A stretch of DNA of 17,172 bases, from the NCBI GenBank assembly GCA_036675815.1, contig JAKFEE010000026.1, positions 1 through 17,172 of the forward strand, given 5' to 3'. The notes under the pieces are model-generated. The model saw nothing but the letters and a program-made list of their open reading frames with translations. It had not been told where the DNA came from and did not search any database. Source of the DNA: JAKFEE01 sp036675815 (GTDB lineage: Bacteria > Pseudomonadota > Alphaproteobacteria > Rhodospirillales > Magnetospirillaceae). Position numbers and translations under genes: made by a program. Shown here piece after piece: positions 1 through 5,831 of this stretch; the first letter of the stretch is position 1, and each line of letters starts with the position of its first letter.

Positions 1-123
1 GCGAAGCGGCTGAAGACGCTGAAGGGCCTCACACCCTACGAGTTCATCTGCAAGGCCTGGACGACCGAACCCAAACGCTTCAGGCTCGATCCGCACCATC
101 AAATGCCGGGACTAAACATCTAG
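1..123 (+). mobile_element. IS481-family transposase, C-terminal end (partial)
   Basis: The window opens inside a reading frame that ends in TAG at 121-123. Its last 40 residues contain LKGLTPYEFICKAW and end in DPHHQMPGLNI, the characteristic C-terminus of IS481-family (DDE, integrase-core) transposases. Only the tail is present, so completeness and activity cannot be judged. No terminal inverted repeat or target-site duplication is evident in the 58 bases before the next gene. It lies tail-to-tail with the formate/nitrite-family gene and marks the left edge of the nitrogen-oxide gene block, which is compatible with past rearrangement there. Confidence 0.85.
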
Positions 124-144
124 GTGGTCGAGCGTCGCGGGTAA

Positions 145-173
145 GGCGCCCCTGCGCGATCTGCAGGGGCGCC
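145..173 (-). terminator. Hairpin terminator downstream of the FNT channel gene
   Basis: A perfect inverted repeat has 11-base arms (GGCGCCCCTGC at 145-155, its complement at 163-173) and a 7-base loop. It starts 9 bases after the stop codon of the minus-strand channel gene and lies between that gene and the convergent transposase tail. On the minus strand it is followed by TTACCC rather than a long T run. It is therefore a strong hairpin with a weak U tract, probably ending the norS-to-FNT transcript. Confidence 0.6.
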
Positions 174-181
174 CGCCTGCC

Positions 182-994
182 TCAGGCTTCGGCCGGTTGC
201 GGCTGTTCCGCTGGCGCGACCGCTGCCGCCTGGATGCCCTTGTTGGCAAGCCAGTAGGCGCCGGCCATGAACAGGCTGCCGCTGAGGATGTTGCCGAGGG
301 TGACCCAGAACAGGTTGTGGACCATGCCGCCGACGCTGATGGCGGGGTGGGGGTCGCCGAGCAGCGCGATGCTGAACAACGTCATGTTGGCGACGCTGTG
401 CTCGAAGCCCGCGGAGATGAAGGCGAAGAGGCACCAGAAGATGCCGATGGCCTTGGCGGTGTCGCTGTCCATGCGTGCCGCCATCCACAGGCACAGGCAC
501 ACCAGCCAGTTGCACAGCATGCCGCGGGCCACCAGGGCGATGGGCGACGAGTTCATCTTGTAGCTGGCGATCTCGTACAGCAGGCCGCTGTCGGAATGCA
601 GCAGCGCCCCGCCGCCGCCGGCGACGAAGATGATGGCCAACAGCACGGCACCGGCGAGGTTGCCGAACCACACCACCGCCCATACCGAGCCCAGGTCACG
701 CAAGCTGATGCGCCGCTGCAGCCAACCCAGGGTCAGATACATGGTGTGGCCGGTGAACAGGTCGGATCCGGCGAAGACCACCAGCACCAGGGCGATGCCG
801 AACGAGGCGCCCATCATCAGGCGGCGCCACTCCGGCGGCAGGTCGGCGCCGATGCTGAAGATCAGGATGATGCCCAGGCCGACATAGGCTCCAGCCATCA
901 ACGATGTGATCCACAGCGACAGCGGCGAATGTTTCTTGAGCTTGGCCTTCTTGGCCGCATAGGCGGCGAAGTAGTCGATCGTTTCCTGAAACAT
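182..994 (-). CDS. Formate/nitrite transporter (FNT) family channel, NirC-like
   Basis: The product is 270 residues, the usual FNT length, with about six membrane segments. FNT proteins are pentameric inner-membrane channels for small monovalent anions (formate, nitrite, hydrosulfide). Visible hallmarks are GSDLFTGHTMYL (residues 76-87), a Lys near 146, RGMLCNWLVCL (157-167) and GFEHSVANM (196-204), which carries the central pore His199. The start ATG lies 6 bases after the orf1 stop, and AAGGA overlaps that stop as a ribosome binding site, so the gene appears translationally linked to the sNOR genes. That context favours nitrite (NirC-like) over formate (FocA-like), but sequence alone does not settle substrate. 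The tail (AEQPQPAEA) is low-complexity. Confidence 0.88.
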   Translation of the reverse strand: MFQETIDYFAAYAAKKAKLKKHSPLSLWITSLMAGAYVGLGIILIFSIGADLPPEWRRLMMGASFGIALVLVVFAGSDLFTGHTMYLTLGWLQRRISLRDLGSVWAVVWFGNLAGAVLLAIIFVAGGGGALLHSDSGLLYEIASYKMNSSPIALVARGMLCNWLVCLCLWMAARMDSDTAKAIGIFWCLFAFISAGFEHSVANMTLFSIALLGDPHPAISVGGMVHNLFWVTLGNILSGSLFMAGAYWLANKGIQAAAVAPAEQPQPAEA

Positions 995-1000
995 TATTAG

Positions 1001-1624
1001 TTATCCTTCAAAGGCCGTTCTTCCTTGCCGCTCGGCGGCGTCAACACGGGCCGCGGCGGCGCCGCCGAACAGGCAGCGAAGAAAGAACAGAAGACTCGCA
1101 AGGATGGTCGCCACCAGCAACAGCTTGCCCGCCGTCGTCTGCTGATCGACCAGATAATAGACGCAGACTCGCACCGGGGCGGCGATGTACAGCCAGCCGA
1201 CGAAGGCGGTCATCGACAGCATGTTGGTGATGACGAAACCGCGCCCGACGCAGGACAGACGCGGCCAGCTCCAGCGGAGCGGCAGCCCGACCAGCAGCGG
1301 CAAACCGAAGAACTTGAGGAGCTCGAAACGCACGTCGAGCAGTGCCGCATCCAACACCCACGGCACCATCCAGTAGCTGGTGGTGAAGATGGCCACCAGG
1401 GTGCCGGCCCAGCCACCATAATCGGCGGTGCGGTACCAGCGCGGGGCCGGTGTGCGCCCCACCACCAGCCACCCGGCCAGCATGAGCAGCGGGATCTGCA
1501 CCAGCATGTGCAGGGACATGTCGGCCTCGGCGGCGGCCCGCAGGGGTGGGATGGCCAGGGCGATCCACAGGCCGGCACCGCAGAGCTGCGCCCAGGAGAT
1601 GGGGAGCATCAGCCGTCCAACCAT
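1001..1624 (-). CDS. CtaG-like membrane protein, orf1 of the norSY-senC-orf1 cluster
   Basis: The product is 207 residues with about six hydrophobic segments. SLHMLVQIPLLMLAGW (residues 37-52) and SYWMVPWVLDAALL (83-96) resemble the H..QH..L and W..P..YDAAL segments of caa3-type CtaG oxidase-assembly proteins, though several histidines of that family are absent. This is a distant resemblance, not a firm assignment. The ATG at 1624 was chosen because GGAGGTG sits 5 bases upstream. A second in-frame ATG at 1609 would give a TGATG overlap with senC. With the chosen start it overlaps senC by 16 bases, implying translational coupling. By position it corresponds to the uncharacterised orf1 reported with norSY-senC. 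Inferred role: assembly or copper loading of the reductase. Confidence 0.72.
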   Translation of the reverse strand: MVGRLMLPISWAQLCGAGLWIALAIPPLRAAAEADMSLHMLVQIPLLMLAGWLVVGRTPAPRWYRTADYGGWAGTLVAIFTTSYWMVPWVLDAALLDVRFELLKFFGLPLLVGLPLRWSWPRLSCVGRGFVITNMLSMTAFVGWLYIAAPVRVCVYYLVDQQTTAGKLLLVATILASLLFFLRCLFGGAAAARVDAAERQGRTAFEG

Positions 1625-2235
1625 GGCTTCACCTCCGCGACGACGGCATCGACCGGCGTGTAGTCGACCACGCGCGCCAGTCGGCCGTCGCGGTCGATGA
1701 GCTGCACGGCGGCATTGTGCTCGTAGCCGCCGAGGTCGTTGGGAATGACGACGACGCCGAAGCGATCGAGCAGCGCCGCCAGGTCTTCGGTGTTGCGTGG
1801 GCGGACGACCCGCCAGTGCGTGCCATCGGCCCCATGGCGGGCAGCGTAGTCGGACAGGGCTGCCGGCGTGTCGTATGCCGGATCGAAGCTGATGCTGAGC
1901 AGCATCAGGTCGCCCCGGGCCAGTGGCCCGTGCAGTTCCTTGGCCGTCTGGGCGAAGGCCTGTCCAAGTTCGCTGCAGATGGTGGCGCAACGGGTATAGA
2001 TGAATTCGGTGAGGACGATGCGCCCGCGAAGATCATCGAGATCGAGGATGCGTCCGTTCTGATCCTCGAGGGTTATATCGGGCATCGGCCGCGGGTCCCG
2101 CTCCACCGAGGCGCGGCGCGCGCCTTCGGTGGTGTAGACGGTGAAGCCGTCGGTGGTCACCGCGAAGGCGGCGGTGCCCGCCGCCAGGACGGCGGCGAGC
2201 ACGACGGCGGCCAGTGGTGTTACACGGTCTTGCAC
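1609..2235 (-). CDS. senC: SenC/SCO1-family copper chaperone for the CuA site
   Basis: A membrane-anchored thioredoxin-fold protein, 208 residues from the chosen GTG start. One hydrophobic segment lies at about residues 6-26 and the SCO domain at about 50-205. The copper-binding motif TRCATIC (Cys83, Cys87) and the distal His173 in GYEHNAAVQLID are present. The Pro that usually follows the second Cys is replaced by Ser. SCO proteins deliver copper to, or reduce, the CuA centre of subunit II, which fits norS two genes upstream. The frame is open much further upstream, but only as a shadow of norY. No ATG exists near the anchor, so GTG at 2235, overlapping the norY end by 16 bases, is the most plausible start. 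It has no clear Shine-Dalgarno and may rely on coupling. Confidence 0.85.
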   Translation of the reverse strand: MQDRVTPLAAVVLAAVLAAGTAAFAVTTDGFTVYTTEGARRASVERDPRPMPDITLEDQNGRILDLDDLRGRIVLTEFIYTRCATICSELGQAFAQTAKELHGPLARGDLMLLSISFDPAYDTPAALSDYAARHGADGTHWRVVRPRNTEDLAALLDRFGVVVIPNDLGGYEHNAAVQLIDRDGRLARVVDYTPVDAVVAEVKPWLDG

Positions 2236-3671
2236 TGCCGTGGCATCCGGCTCAGGAAGTTGACGAACAGGATGAGCGCACCGCTGATCACCAGCGCTGC
2301 AGCCAGGGCGCCGAACTGCGCTTGACCGACCCATTCCGGCAGGTATTCGGCATAGCGACGCGGCACGCTGCTCTGGCCCGAGAACAGGAAGCCATGGGTC
2401 AACCCGAGGCCACCGAGCAAGAACAAGCCCACGCCCATGCGGTTGAGGGTGCCCTTGGCCCACTCGGTGCCATGGCTGAAGTGAGCCATGAAGGCGAACA
2501 CCAGCGACACCTGGCCCAGCAGCAGATAGGTGTGGAAGTGGCCGGGCACCCACAGGGTGTTGTGCATCACCTTGTTGACGCTGATGGTGGCGTCGAGGAT
2601 GGCGGGCAGCGAGCCGCTGGCCCAGCCGAAGACGCCGAGCAGCAGCAGGGCCGTGGTCGTGGTCCAGCGCACCTTCGAGCGGTACAGGAGCATCAGCGCG
2701 CCGTAGCCGGTAACCACGAGGATCGGCATGCCGCTGATGTAGGAGGCGATCTGGGCGCCGGCGGCGACCCAGGCCGGCATGTTGAGGTCCATCAGCAGGT
2801 GGTGCGGGTACACCGCCACCATCAGCACCGTCGCCACGGTCCACGAGGCGAGGAAGACCCGGTTCACCTTCCACTCGCGGCCGGTGTAGATGGGCAGCAG
2901 TTCGTAGACGGCGATGATGGCCATGTAGATGGTGATGTTGATGAACACGTGGCCGAAGAAGTAGATCATGTTCTTCGCCAGCAGCGGGTCGATGGTGAAC
3001 GACGGCACGTACAGGTTGACGATGCTGATGGCGAGAACCGTGGCGCCGGAAACCAGGCCGAGGGTGTTGCTGATCAACGCCATGGTCGAGGCGACGACGA
3101 CCTTCGGCGGCTTCTCGTCCGAGAACCCGAACAGGTGCGGCCAGCCCAAGGCGCGGGCCAGGTTGCCGTACTTGCCGATGATGGCGCGGCCGGTATCGAG
3201 GTGCAGGAGCAGGAAACCGACGCCGATCAACAGCAGCCCGGACATGTGCAGTGCCGCGGCACCGATCTCCCACTGGCCCATCGACTTCGCCGGCAGCGGC
3301 CACAGGAAGGTCCAGCCGGCGGCAAAGCCGCCGATGAAGGCGGCGTACAGGATCATCGCCGCGCCGACGATGAAGGCGACGAGGTTGAACGCCAGCACCG
3401 GGACGCTCAGCCGCATGTGACGGCCGAGGAAGTACCACATGATGGCGGCGCCACCCATACCGGTAACACCAACCATTCCGGTGCCGTGCACCGTGAGGGT
3501 CTGGTAGAAACGGTCGGCGCCGAGGCCGATCAGGGTGCCCTGGTTCAGGCGCATCAGCAGCCCGAACGTCATCATCAGCAACAGGACAACACCGAAGACC
3601 GCGAGATACCCGGTGAGGACCTTTCGCGCCGCCGGCGTGTGCTCGAGGTATTGATAGTCGTGCTCAGCCAT
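2220..3671 (-). CDS. norY: Heme-copper reductase subunit I, sNOR-type nitric oxide reductase
   Basis: The product is 483 residues with about twelve membrane helices and belongs to the heme-copper oxidase superfamily. Ligands are readable: low-spin heme His62 (VHGTGM) and His380; high-spin heme His378 (both in VPGHFH); CuB His241 (FFGHVFIN) and His290-His291 (YPHHLLMD). In A- and B-type oxygen reductases the residue four after the first CuB His is the cross-linked Tyr (HPEVY); here it is Asn245. Together with the order norS-norY-senC-orf1, this points to the sNOR family, which reduces 2 NO to N2O in the inner membrane. Electrons would come from a c-type cytochrome or cupredoxin through CuA. 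It begins 12 bases after norS. The alternative is a divergent B-type oxygen reductase; the superfamily call is certain, the NO substrate is inferred. Confidence 0.85.
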   Translation of the reverse strand: MAEHDYQYLEHTPAARKVLTGYLAVFGVVLLLMMTFGLLMRLNQGTLIGLGADRFYQTLTVHGTGMVGVTGMGGAAIMWYFLGRHMRLSVPVLAFNLVAFIVGAAMILYAAFIGGFAAGWTFLWPLPAKSMGQWEIGAAALHMSGLLLIGVGFLLLHLDTGRAIIGKYGNLARALGWPHLFGFSDEKPPKVVVASTMALISNTLGLVSGATVLAISIVNLYVPSFTIDPLLAKNMIYFFGHVFINITIYMAIIAVYELLPIYTGREWKVNRVFLASWTVATVLMVAVYPHHLLMDLNMPAWVAAGAQIASYISGMPILVVTGYGALMLLYRSKVRWTTTTALLLLGVFGWASGSLPAILDATISVNKVMHNTLWVPGHFHTYLLLGQVSLVFAFMAHFSHGTEWAKGTLNRMGVGLFLLGGLGLTHGFLFSGQSSVPRRYAEYLPEWVGQAQFGALAAALVISGALILFVNFLSRMPRQCKTV

Positions 3672-3683
3672 GCTTCGGAATCC

Positions 3684-4202
3684 TCAATTTGTGACCGTGA
3701 TTTCGCCCATCATAATATGATGGCTGACACCGCAGTATTCGAGGCACAGGATCTGGTAAACCCCTGGCTCTTCAAACGTATAGTCCAAGATGTTGGTGTA
3801 GCCAGGCATCACTTGGCTCTGTGCGACGAGTTGCAGGTCTTTGTTGTAGACGCCGAAGCCATGAGTGACGTCGCCTGCATTCAGGCGGAATTGTACGGGC
3901 TGCCCGGTCTTCACTTCACTGCGATCGAGCTCCCAATACCACTGGTAGCCGGTGGCATTGACCACCTGGACGCCCTCGTCCTGCGCGGCGAGGGCATAGG
4001 GCAACTGACCCAGGGTCGTGGCGGTTGCCACGGCGGTAACCGCAAGCAACGCCCCGAAGAAAATCTTTCGGAAGCCGTAGCCCTTCTTAATGATGGGCGC
4101 ATAGTCGTCGGTGGGGTTGCGGGTGCTCAGCACCACCCACACGAAAACGGCGGTAGCTATTAGCATTAGGGCGACGCTGGTCACCCAAACGGCCTGCTGC
4201 AT
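3684..4202 (-). CDS. norS: CuA-containing subunit II of the sNOR-type reductase
   Basis: The product is 172 residues, short for a subunit II. Two membrane segments (about residues 5-25 and 46-66) precede a periplasmic cupredoxin domain (about 75-172). The CuA ligands are complete: His114 (VTHGF), Cys153, Glu155, Cys157, His161 and Met164, within CLEYCGVSHHIM. The subunit accepts electrons from a soluble periplasmic donor and passes them to heme b of NorY. An intact CuA site separates this enzyme from cNOR, which uses a cytochrome c subunit instead. The ATG at 4202 was chosen because GGGAGG lies about 6 bases upstream; an adjacent TTG would add one codon. It is the first large gene of the operon and is preceded by two palindromes and a possible promoter. 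Confidence 0.87.
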   Translation of the reverse strand: MQQAVWVTSVALMLIATAVFVWVVLSTRNPTDDYAPIIKKGYGFRKIFFGALLAVTAVATATTLGQLPYALAAQDEGVQVVNATGYQWYWELDRSEVKTGQPVQFRLNAGDVTHGFGVYNKDLQLVAQSQVMPGYTNILDYTFEEPGVYQILCLEYCGVSHHIMMGEITVTN

Positions 4203-4229
4203 CAAAACCTCCCTGACGCTCTTCGACAG

Positions 4230-4235
4230 TTTATC
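4230..4235 (-). promoter_or_regulatory. Possible -10 element for norS
   Basis: Read on the minus strand the hexamer is GATAAA, 4 of 6 matches to TATAAT, lying 28 bases before the norS start. No good -35 hexamer is found 17 bases upstream; that place is occupied by the edge of the 20-base palindrome. A weak -35 with a dyad near -43 is the layout expected of an activator-dependent promoter, but no start site has been measured. Confidence 0.3.
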
Positions 4236-4237
4236 GA

Positions 4238-4252
4238 CTGATTTGCAATCAG
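4238..4252. promoter_or_regulatory. Palindrome CTGATT-TGC-AATCAG before norS
   Basis: A perfect inverted repeat with 6-base arms and a 3-base centre lies 36-50 bases upstream of the norS start. It falls between the possible -10 and -35 positions, where a repressor would block the polymerase. The half-sites resemble FNR/NnrR-type TGAT...ATCA, but the spacing is 5 rather than the usual 4, so I do not assign it to that family. It is too A/T-rich and short to act as a terminator. Confidence 0.45.
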
Positions 4253-4256
4253 CCCG

Positions 4257-4276
4257 TTAGACACGAGGATGTCTAA
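4257..4276. promoter_or_regulatory. 20-base palindrome TTAGACA-N6-TGTCTAA before norS
   Basis: A perfect inverted repeat with 7-base arms and a 6-base centre, 55-74 bases upstream of the norS start. Its centre falls near -43 relative to the start site implied by the possible -10 element, a common place for a class II activator. The half-site TGTCTAA does not match a regulator motif I can name. A lone half-site TTAGAC also occurs at 5182-5187, between two of the small exported-protein genes. Confidence 0.5.
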
Positions 4277-4358
4277 TCCGAGTGTCGCGGTCAAGAATGC
4301 TGTCGGTCGCTTCGTGCCGCGGTGGGTGGAACTCATGTTTTACCCTTCGAGCGCGTGG

Positions 4359-4526
4359 CTATGGTTGCGGGTTACGGGCGAAGTCGTGTGCTTGCCCAAG
4401 ACGGCGGCACACAGTGTCGGCGGTGGCCGCAAGGAACGGGGCGGCCAGGCCGGCGGCGGTGGCTACGAACGCCGCCGCGGCGACGGCCGCGACGACGGTG
4501 GATAAGAGCCATGCGGTCTCATGCAT
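4359..4526 (-). CDS. Small single-span membrane protein upstream of norS
   Basis: A 55-residue product with one long hydrophobic stretch (about residues 5-33, rich in Ala and Val) and a short basic C-terminal tail containing one Cys. The ATG at 4526 is preceded by GGGAGGTG at good spacing, the main reason to believe the gene; upstream in-frame codons lack such a site. It starts 22 bases after the preceding small gene and is the nearest gene to norS, 156 bases away. No family is recognised. Small single-span proteins often act as accessory subunits of respiratory complexes, so a link to NorSY is possible but unproven. Confidence 0.55.
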   Translation of the reverse strand: MHETAWLLSTVVAAVAAAAFVATAAGLAAPFLAATADTVCRRLGQAHDFARNPQP

Positions 4527-4548
4527 GGTGCACCTCCCTATCCAAGGC

Positions 4549-4848
4549 TCAACGCGACCCGGAGTTGGAGCGCTCCGAGCCGTGGTCGATACTGATTGCC
4601 GGGACCACGGCCGGCTTCGACGCAATGCGGGCGCGACCACAGACGGGGGCGCGGCAGGCGTTGGGTAGGCACGGCGCCGTGGCGCGGTCTGGGTAGTGGA
4701 TCAGCATCGGCTCGCCGAATACGCCGCCGCAGCGTGACGTGGCGGGTGCTCCAAGCAAGCAATCGAAGTCGAATTGGCCGGCGGATGCCGGTGTGGCGAT
4801 AAAGGACGAGGCCAGCCCCACCAGCAGCAATGCGATTGGCACCTTCAT
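4549..4848 (-). CDS. Small exported cysteine-containing protein, unknown function
   Basis: A 99-residue product with a clear signal peptide: a basic start, a hydrophobic core, and a probable cleavage after ATPASA near residue 23. The mature part holds five cysteines (residues 30, 40, 60, 65 and 70), the last three in CLPNACRAPVC. This suggests disulfides or metal binding in the periplasm. AAGGAG lies 9 bases before the ATG. The C-terminal third is rich in Ser, Arg and Val and looks unstructured. It follows a strong hairpin separating it from the previous gene. I do not recognise the family. Confidence 0.6.
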   Translation of the reverse strand: MKVPIALLLVGLASSFIATPASAGQFDFDCLLGAPATSRCGGVFGEPMLIHYPDRATAPCLPNACRAPVCGRARIASKPAVVPAISIDHGSERSNSGSR

Positions 4849-4870
4849 GACGCCTTGCTCCTTCCATGGC

Positions 4871-4911
4871 GGCGACTAGTCCGGTGGGCGAGCAAACCCA
4901 CCGGAGTCGCC
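4871..4911 (-). promoter_or_regulatory. Intercistronic hairpin between two small exported-protein genes
   Basis: GGCGACT-AGT-CCGGTGGG at 4871-4888 pairs with its complement at 4897-4911: 15 base pairs with a 3-base bulge and an 8-base loop. It begins 12 bases after the stop of the 77-residue protein gene and ends 22 bases before the next start. No U tract follows on the minus strand, so it is more likely an attenuator or an mRNA-end stabiliser than a simple terminator. It could set higher levels of the upstream small proteins than of the downstream genes. Confidence 0.55.
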
Positions 4912-4923
4912 TACGCAGGCCGT

Positions 4924-5157
4924 CTAGCAGGCTCCCGCCTTGCGAACATCGCCTAGGCAGCGCTGCAGGACCTTGCCGGGCCCGCTGGTGTTGAACGCGG
5001 TGCCGTGGGCATTGGGGAAAGCCGGCGCCTGCATGCCCTGATCATTGAAGGTGGCGGGCAGTTCGCCGGTTTTACCGAGGTCCAGCGCCTGGGCGGGGGC
5101 CACCCAGGACAGCAGGGCCAGAGAGGCGATGGCAATATGGGCGGGAGCTTTTTTCAT
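4924..5157 (-). CDS. Small exported protein with GELPATFNDQGMQAPAFP motif
   Basis: A 77-residue product with a signal peptide (MKKAP start, hydrophobic core, probable cleavage after PAQA near residue 24). The mature protein is about 53 residues. Residues 31-48 match, at 13 of 18 positions, a segment of the 54-residue protein encoded just upstream, so the two are paralogues. The C-terminal extension ends in CLGDVRKAGAC, with Cys67 and Cys77 placed to form a disulfide or bind metal. AGGAGAG lies 8 bases before the ATG. The gap to the upstream gene is 40 bases, suggesting one transcript. No family or function is recognised; the likely location is the periplasm. Confidence 0.68.
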   Translation of the reverse strand: MKKAPAHIAIASLALLSWVAPAQALDLGKTGELPATFNDQGMQAPAFPNAHGTAFNTSGPGKVLQRCLGDVRKAGAC

Positions 5158-5197
5158 TACTTATCTCTCCTGCGTCGAGTCTTAGACGTATCCGGGA

Positions 5198-5362
5198 TTA
5201 GTGGCTGTGCGCGGTCCGAACGAAGCGGCTGCGCGGGAAGGCCGGAACCTGTTCGCCCTGGTCGTTGAAGTACTGCGGCAGGTCGCCAAAGCTGGCGGCT
5301 TGGGCGGGGGCAACGGCCAACAGAGTGGCAAGGGCGGCCGCGGCCAGAACCATCGTCTTCAT
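5198..5362 (-). CDS. Very small exported protein with GDLPQYFNDQGEQVPAFP motif
   Basis: A 54-residue product with a signal peptide (MKTMV, Ala/Leu-rich core, probable cleavage after APAQA near residue 22). The predicted mature peptide is only about 32 residues and is dominated by the motif shared with the 77-residue neighbour. It ends in RTAHSH and has no cysteine. AAGGAG sits 7-8 bases before the ATG at 5362. The frame stays open to 5521, but the upstream part lacks a ribosome binding site and a signal sequence, so the short form is preferred. It is first of four small genes preceding norS in the same orientation. No family is recognised. Confidence 0.65.
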   Translation of the reverse strand: MKTMVLAAAALATLLAVAPAQAASFGDLPQYFNDQGEQVPAFPRSRFVRTAHSH

Positions 5363-5593
5363 GGGTGATCTCCTTCGGAAAGCTGAGTGGGTTTCGTTCT
5401 TTCTCGGATCGGTCATCACCGACCAGGCGACCCTTCCTCCTGCGACCGCCATGCCGGGCAAGGCATGCCGCCGCTCAGGCGCGGTCGGCAGCGGGGCGGC
5501 ATTGCGGCGGTCGGGGTTCATCTGTCATCCACGTGCTAGTAGATTATTGTTGTCTTTTAGGTAAATCGGTACCGCTTTACCTATTCCGCACCG

Positions 5594-5621
5594 TGCCATA
5601 CCTGAGCGTGGACATCAACTA
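5594..5621. repeat. Bipartite direct repeat, copy 1
   Basis: TGCCATACCTGA, 8 variable bases, then ATCAACTA. The identical arrangement recurs at 5832-5859. Similarity continues into an A/T-rich tail (CTATTTT here, TTATCTT in copy 2). It lies 232-259 bases upstream of the first small exported-protein gene. Exact preservation of the two conserved halves and of the spacing, with divergent sequence between, suggests a protein-binding site rather than a recent duplication. Confidence 0.55.
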
Positions 5622-5831
5622 CTATTTTAATGGGGCTTTTGCGGTCTCAGGGGCGCGGCGTTCCCGCGATAGTCACACCGGCGAGTCGGATATTCATTTT
5701 CGGAAGAACTGCCGCAAACAAACATCAACTCTACTCCGTTCGTGTATGTCGGTCGGGCGGGAATGGCGAAATCGGAGGCTCGTGCTTTTCCGCGATTCAA
5801 CCAAAGCAATACCGCCTTGTTGGGGGGAGGT

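Noticed and set aside
1625..1990. A 122-residue N-terminal extension of orf1
   Set aside because: The extension is the shadow of senC. A strong ribosome binding site precedes the ATG at 1624.
2236..3438. A long N-terminal extension of senC (609 codons in total)
   Set aside because: The extra part is an out-of-frame shadow of norY made of low-complexity Arg/His/Pro sequence; only the last 208 residues form a SCO protein.
2214..4163. A 649-codon open frame on the plus strand
   Set aside because: It runs antisense to norY and norS, is rich in His, Gln, Asp and Arg typical of reverse-complemented GC-rich coding sequence, and has no recognisable domain. The minus-strand genes carry intact metal-site motifs.
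4238..4252. The inner palindrome as a canonical FNR/NnrR box
   Set aside because: TGAT and ATCA are separated by 5 bases rather than 4, and the outer T/A positions do not match.
4238..4276. Palindromes before norS read as a transcription terminator
   Set aside because: The stems are only 6-7 pairs, A/T-rich, and followed by no T run; operator sites are more likely.
5601..5630. A sigma54 promoter around TGGCAC on the minus strand
   Set aside because: TGGCA is present, but no TGC element follows at the required spacing in either repeat copy.
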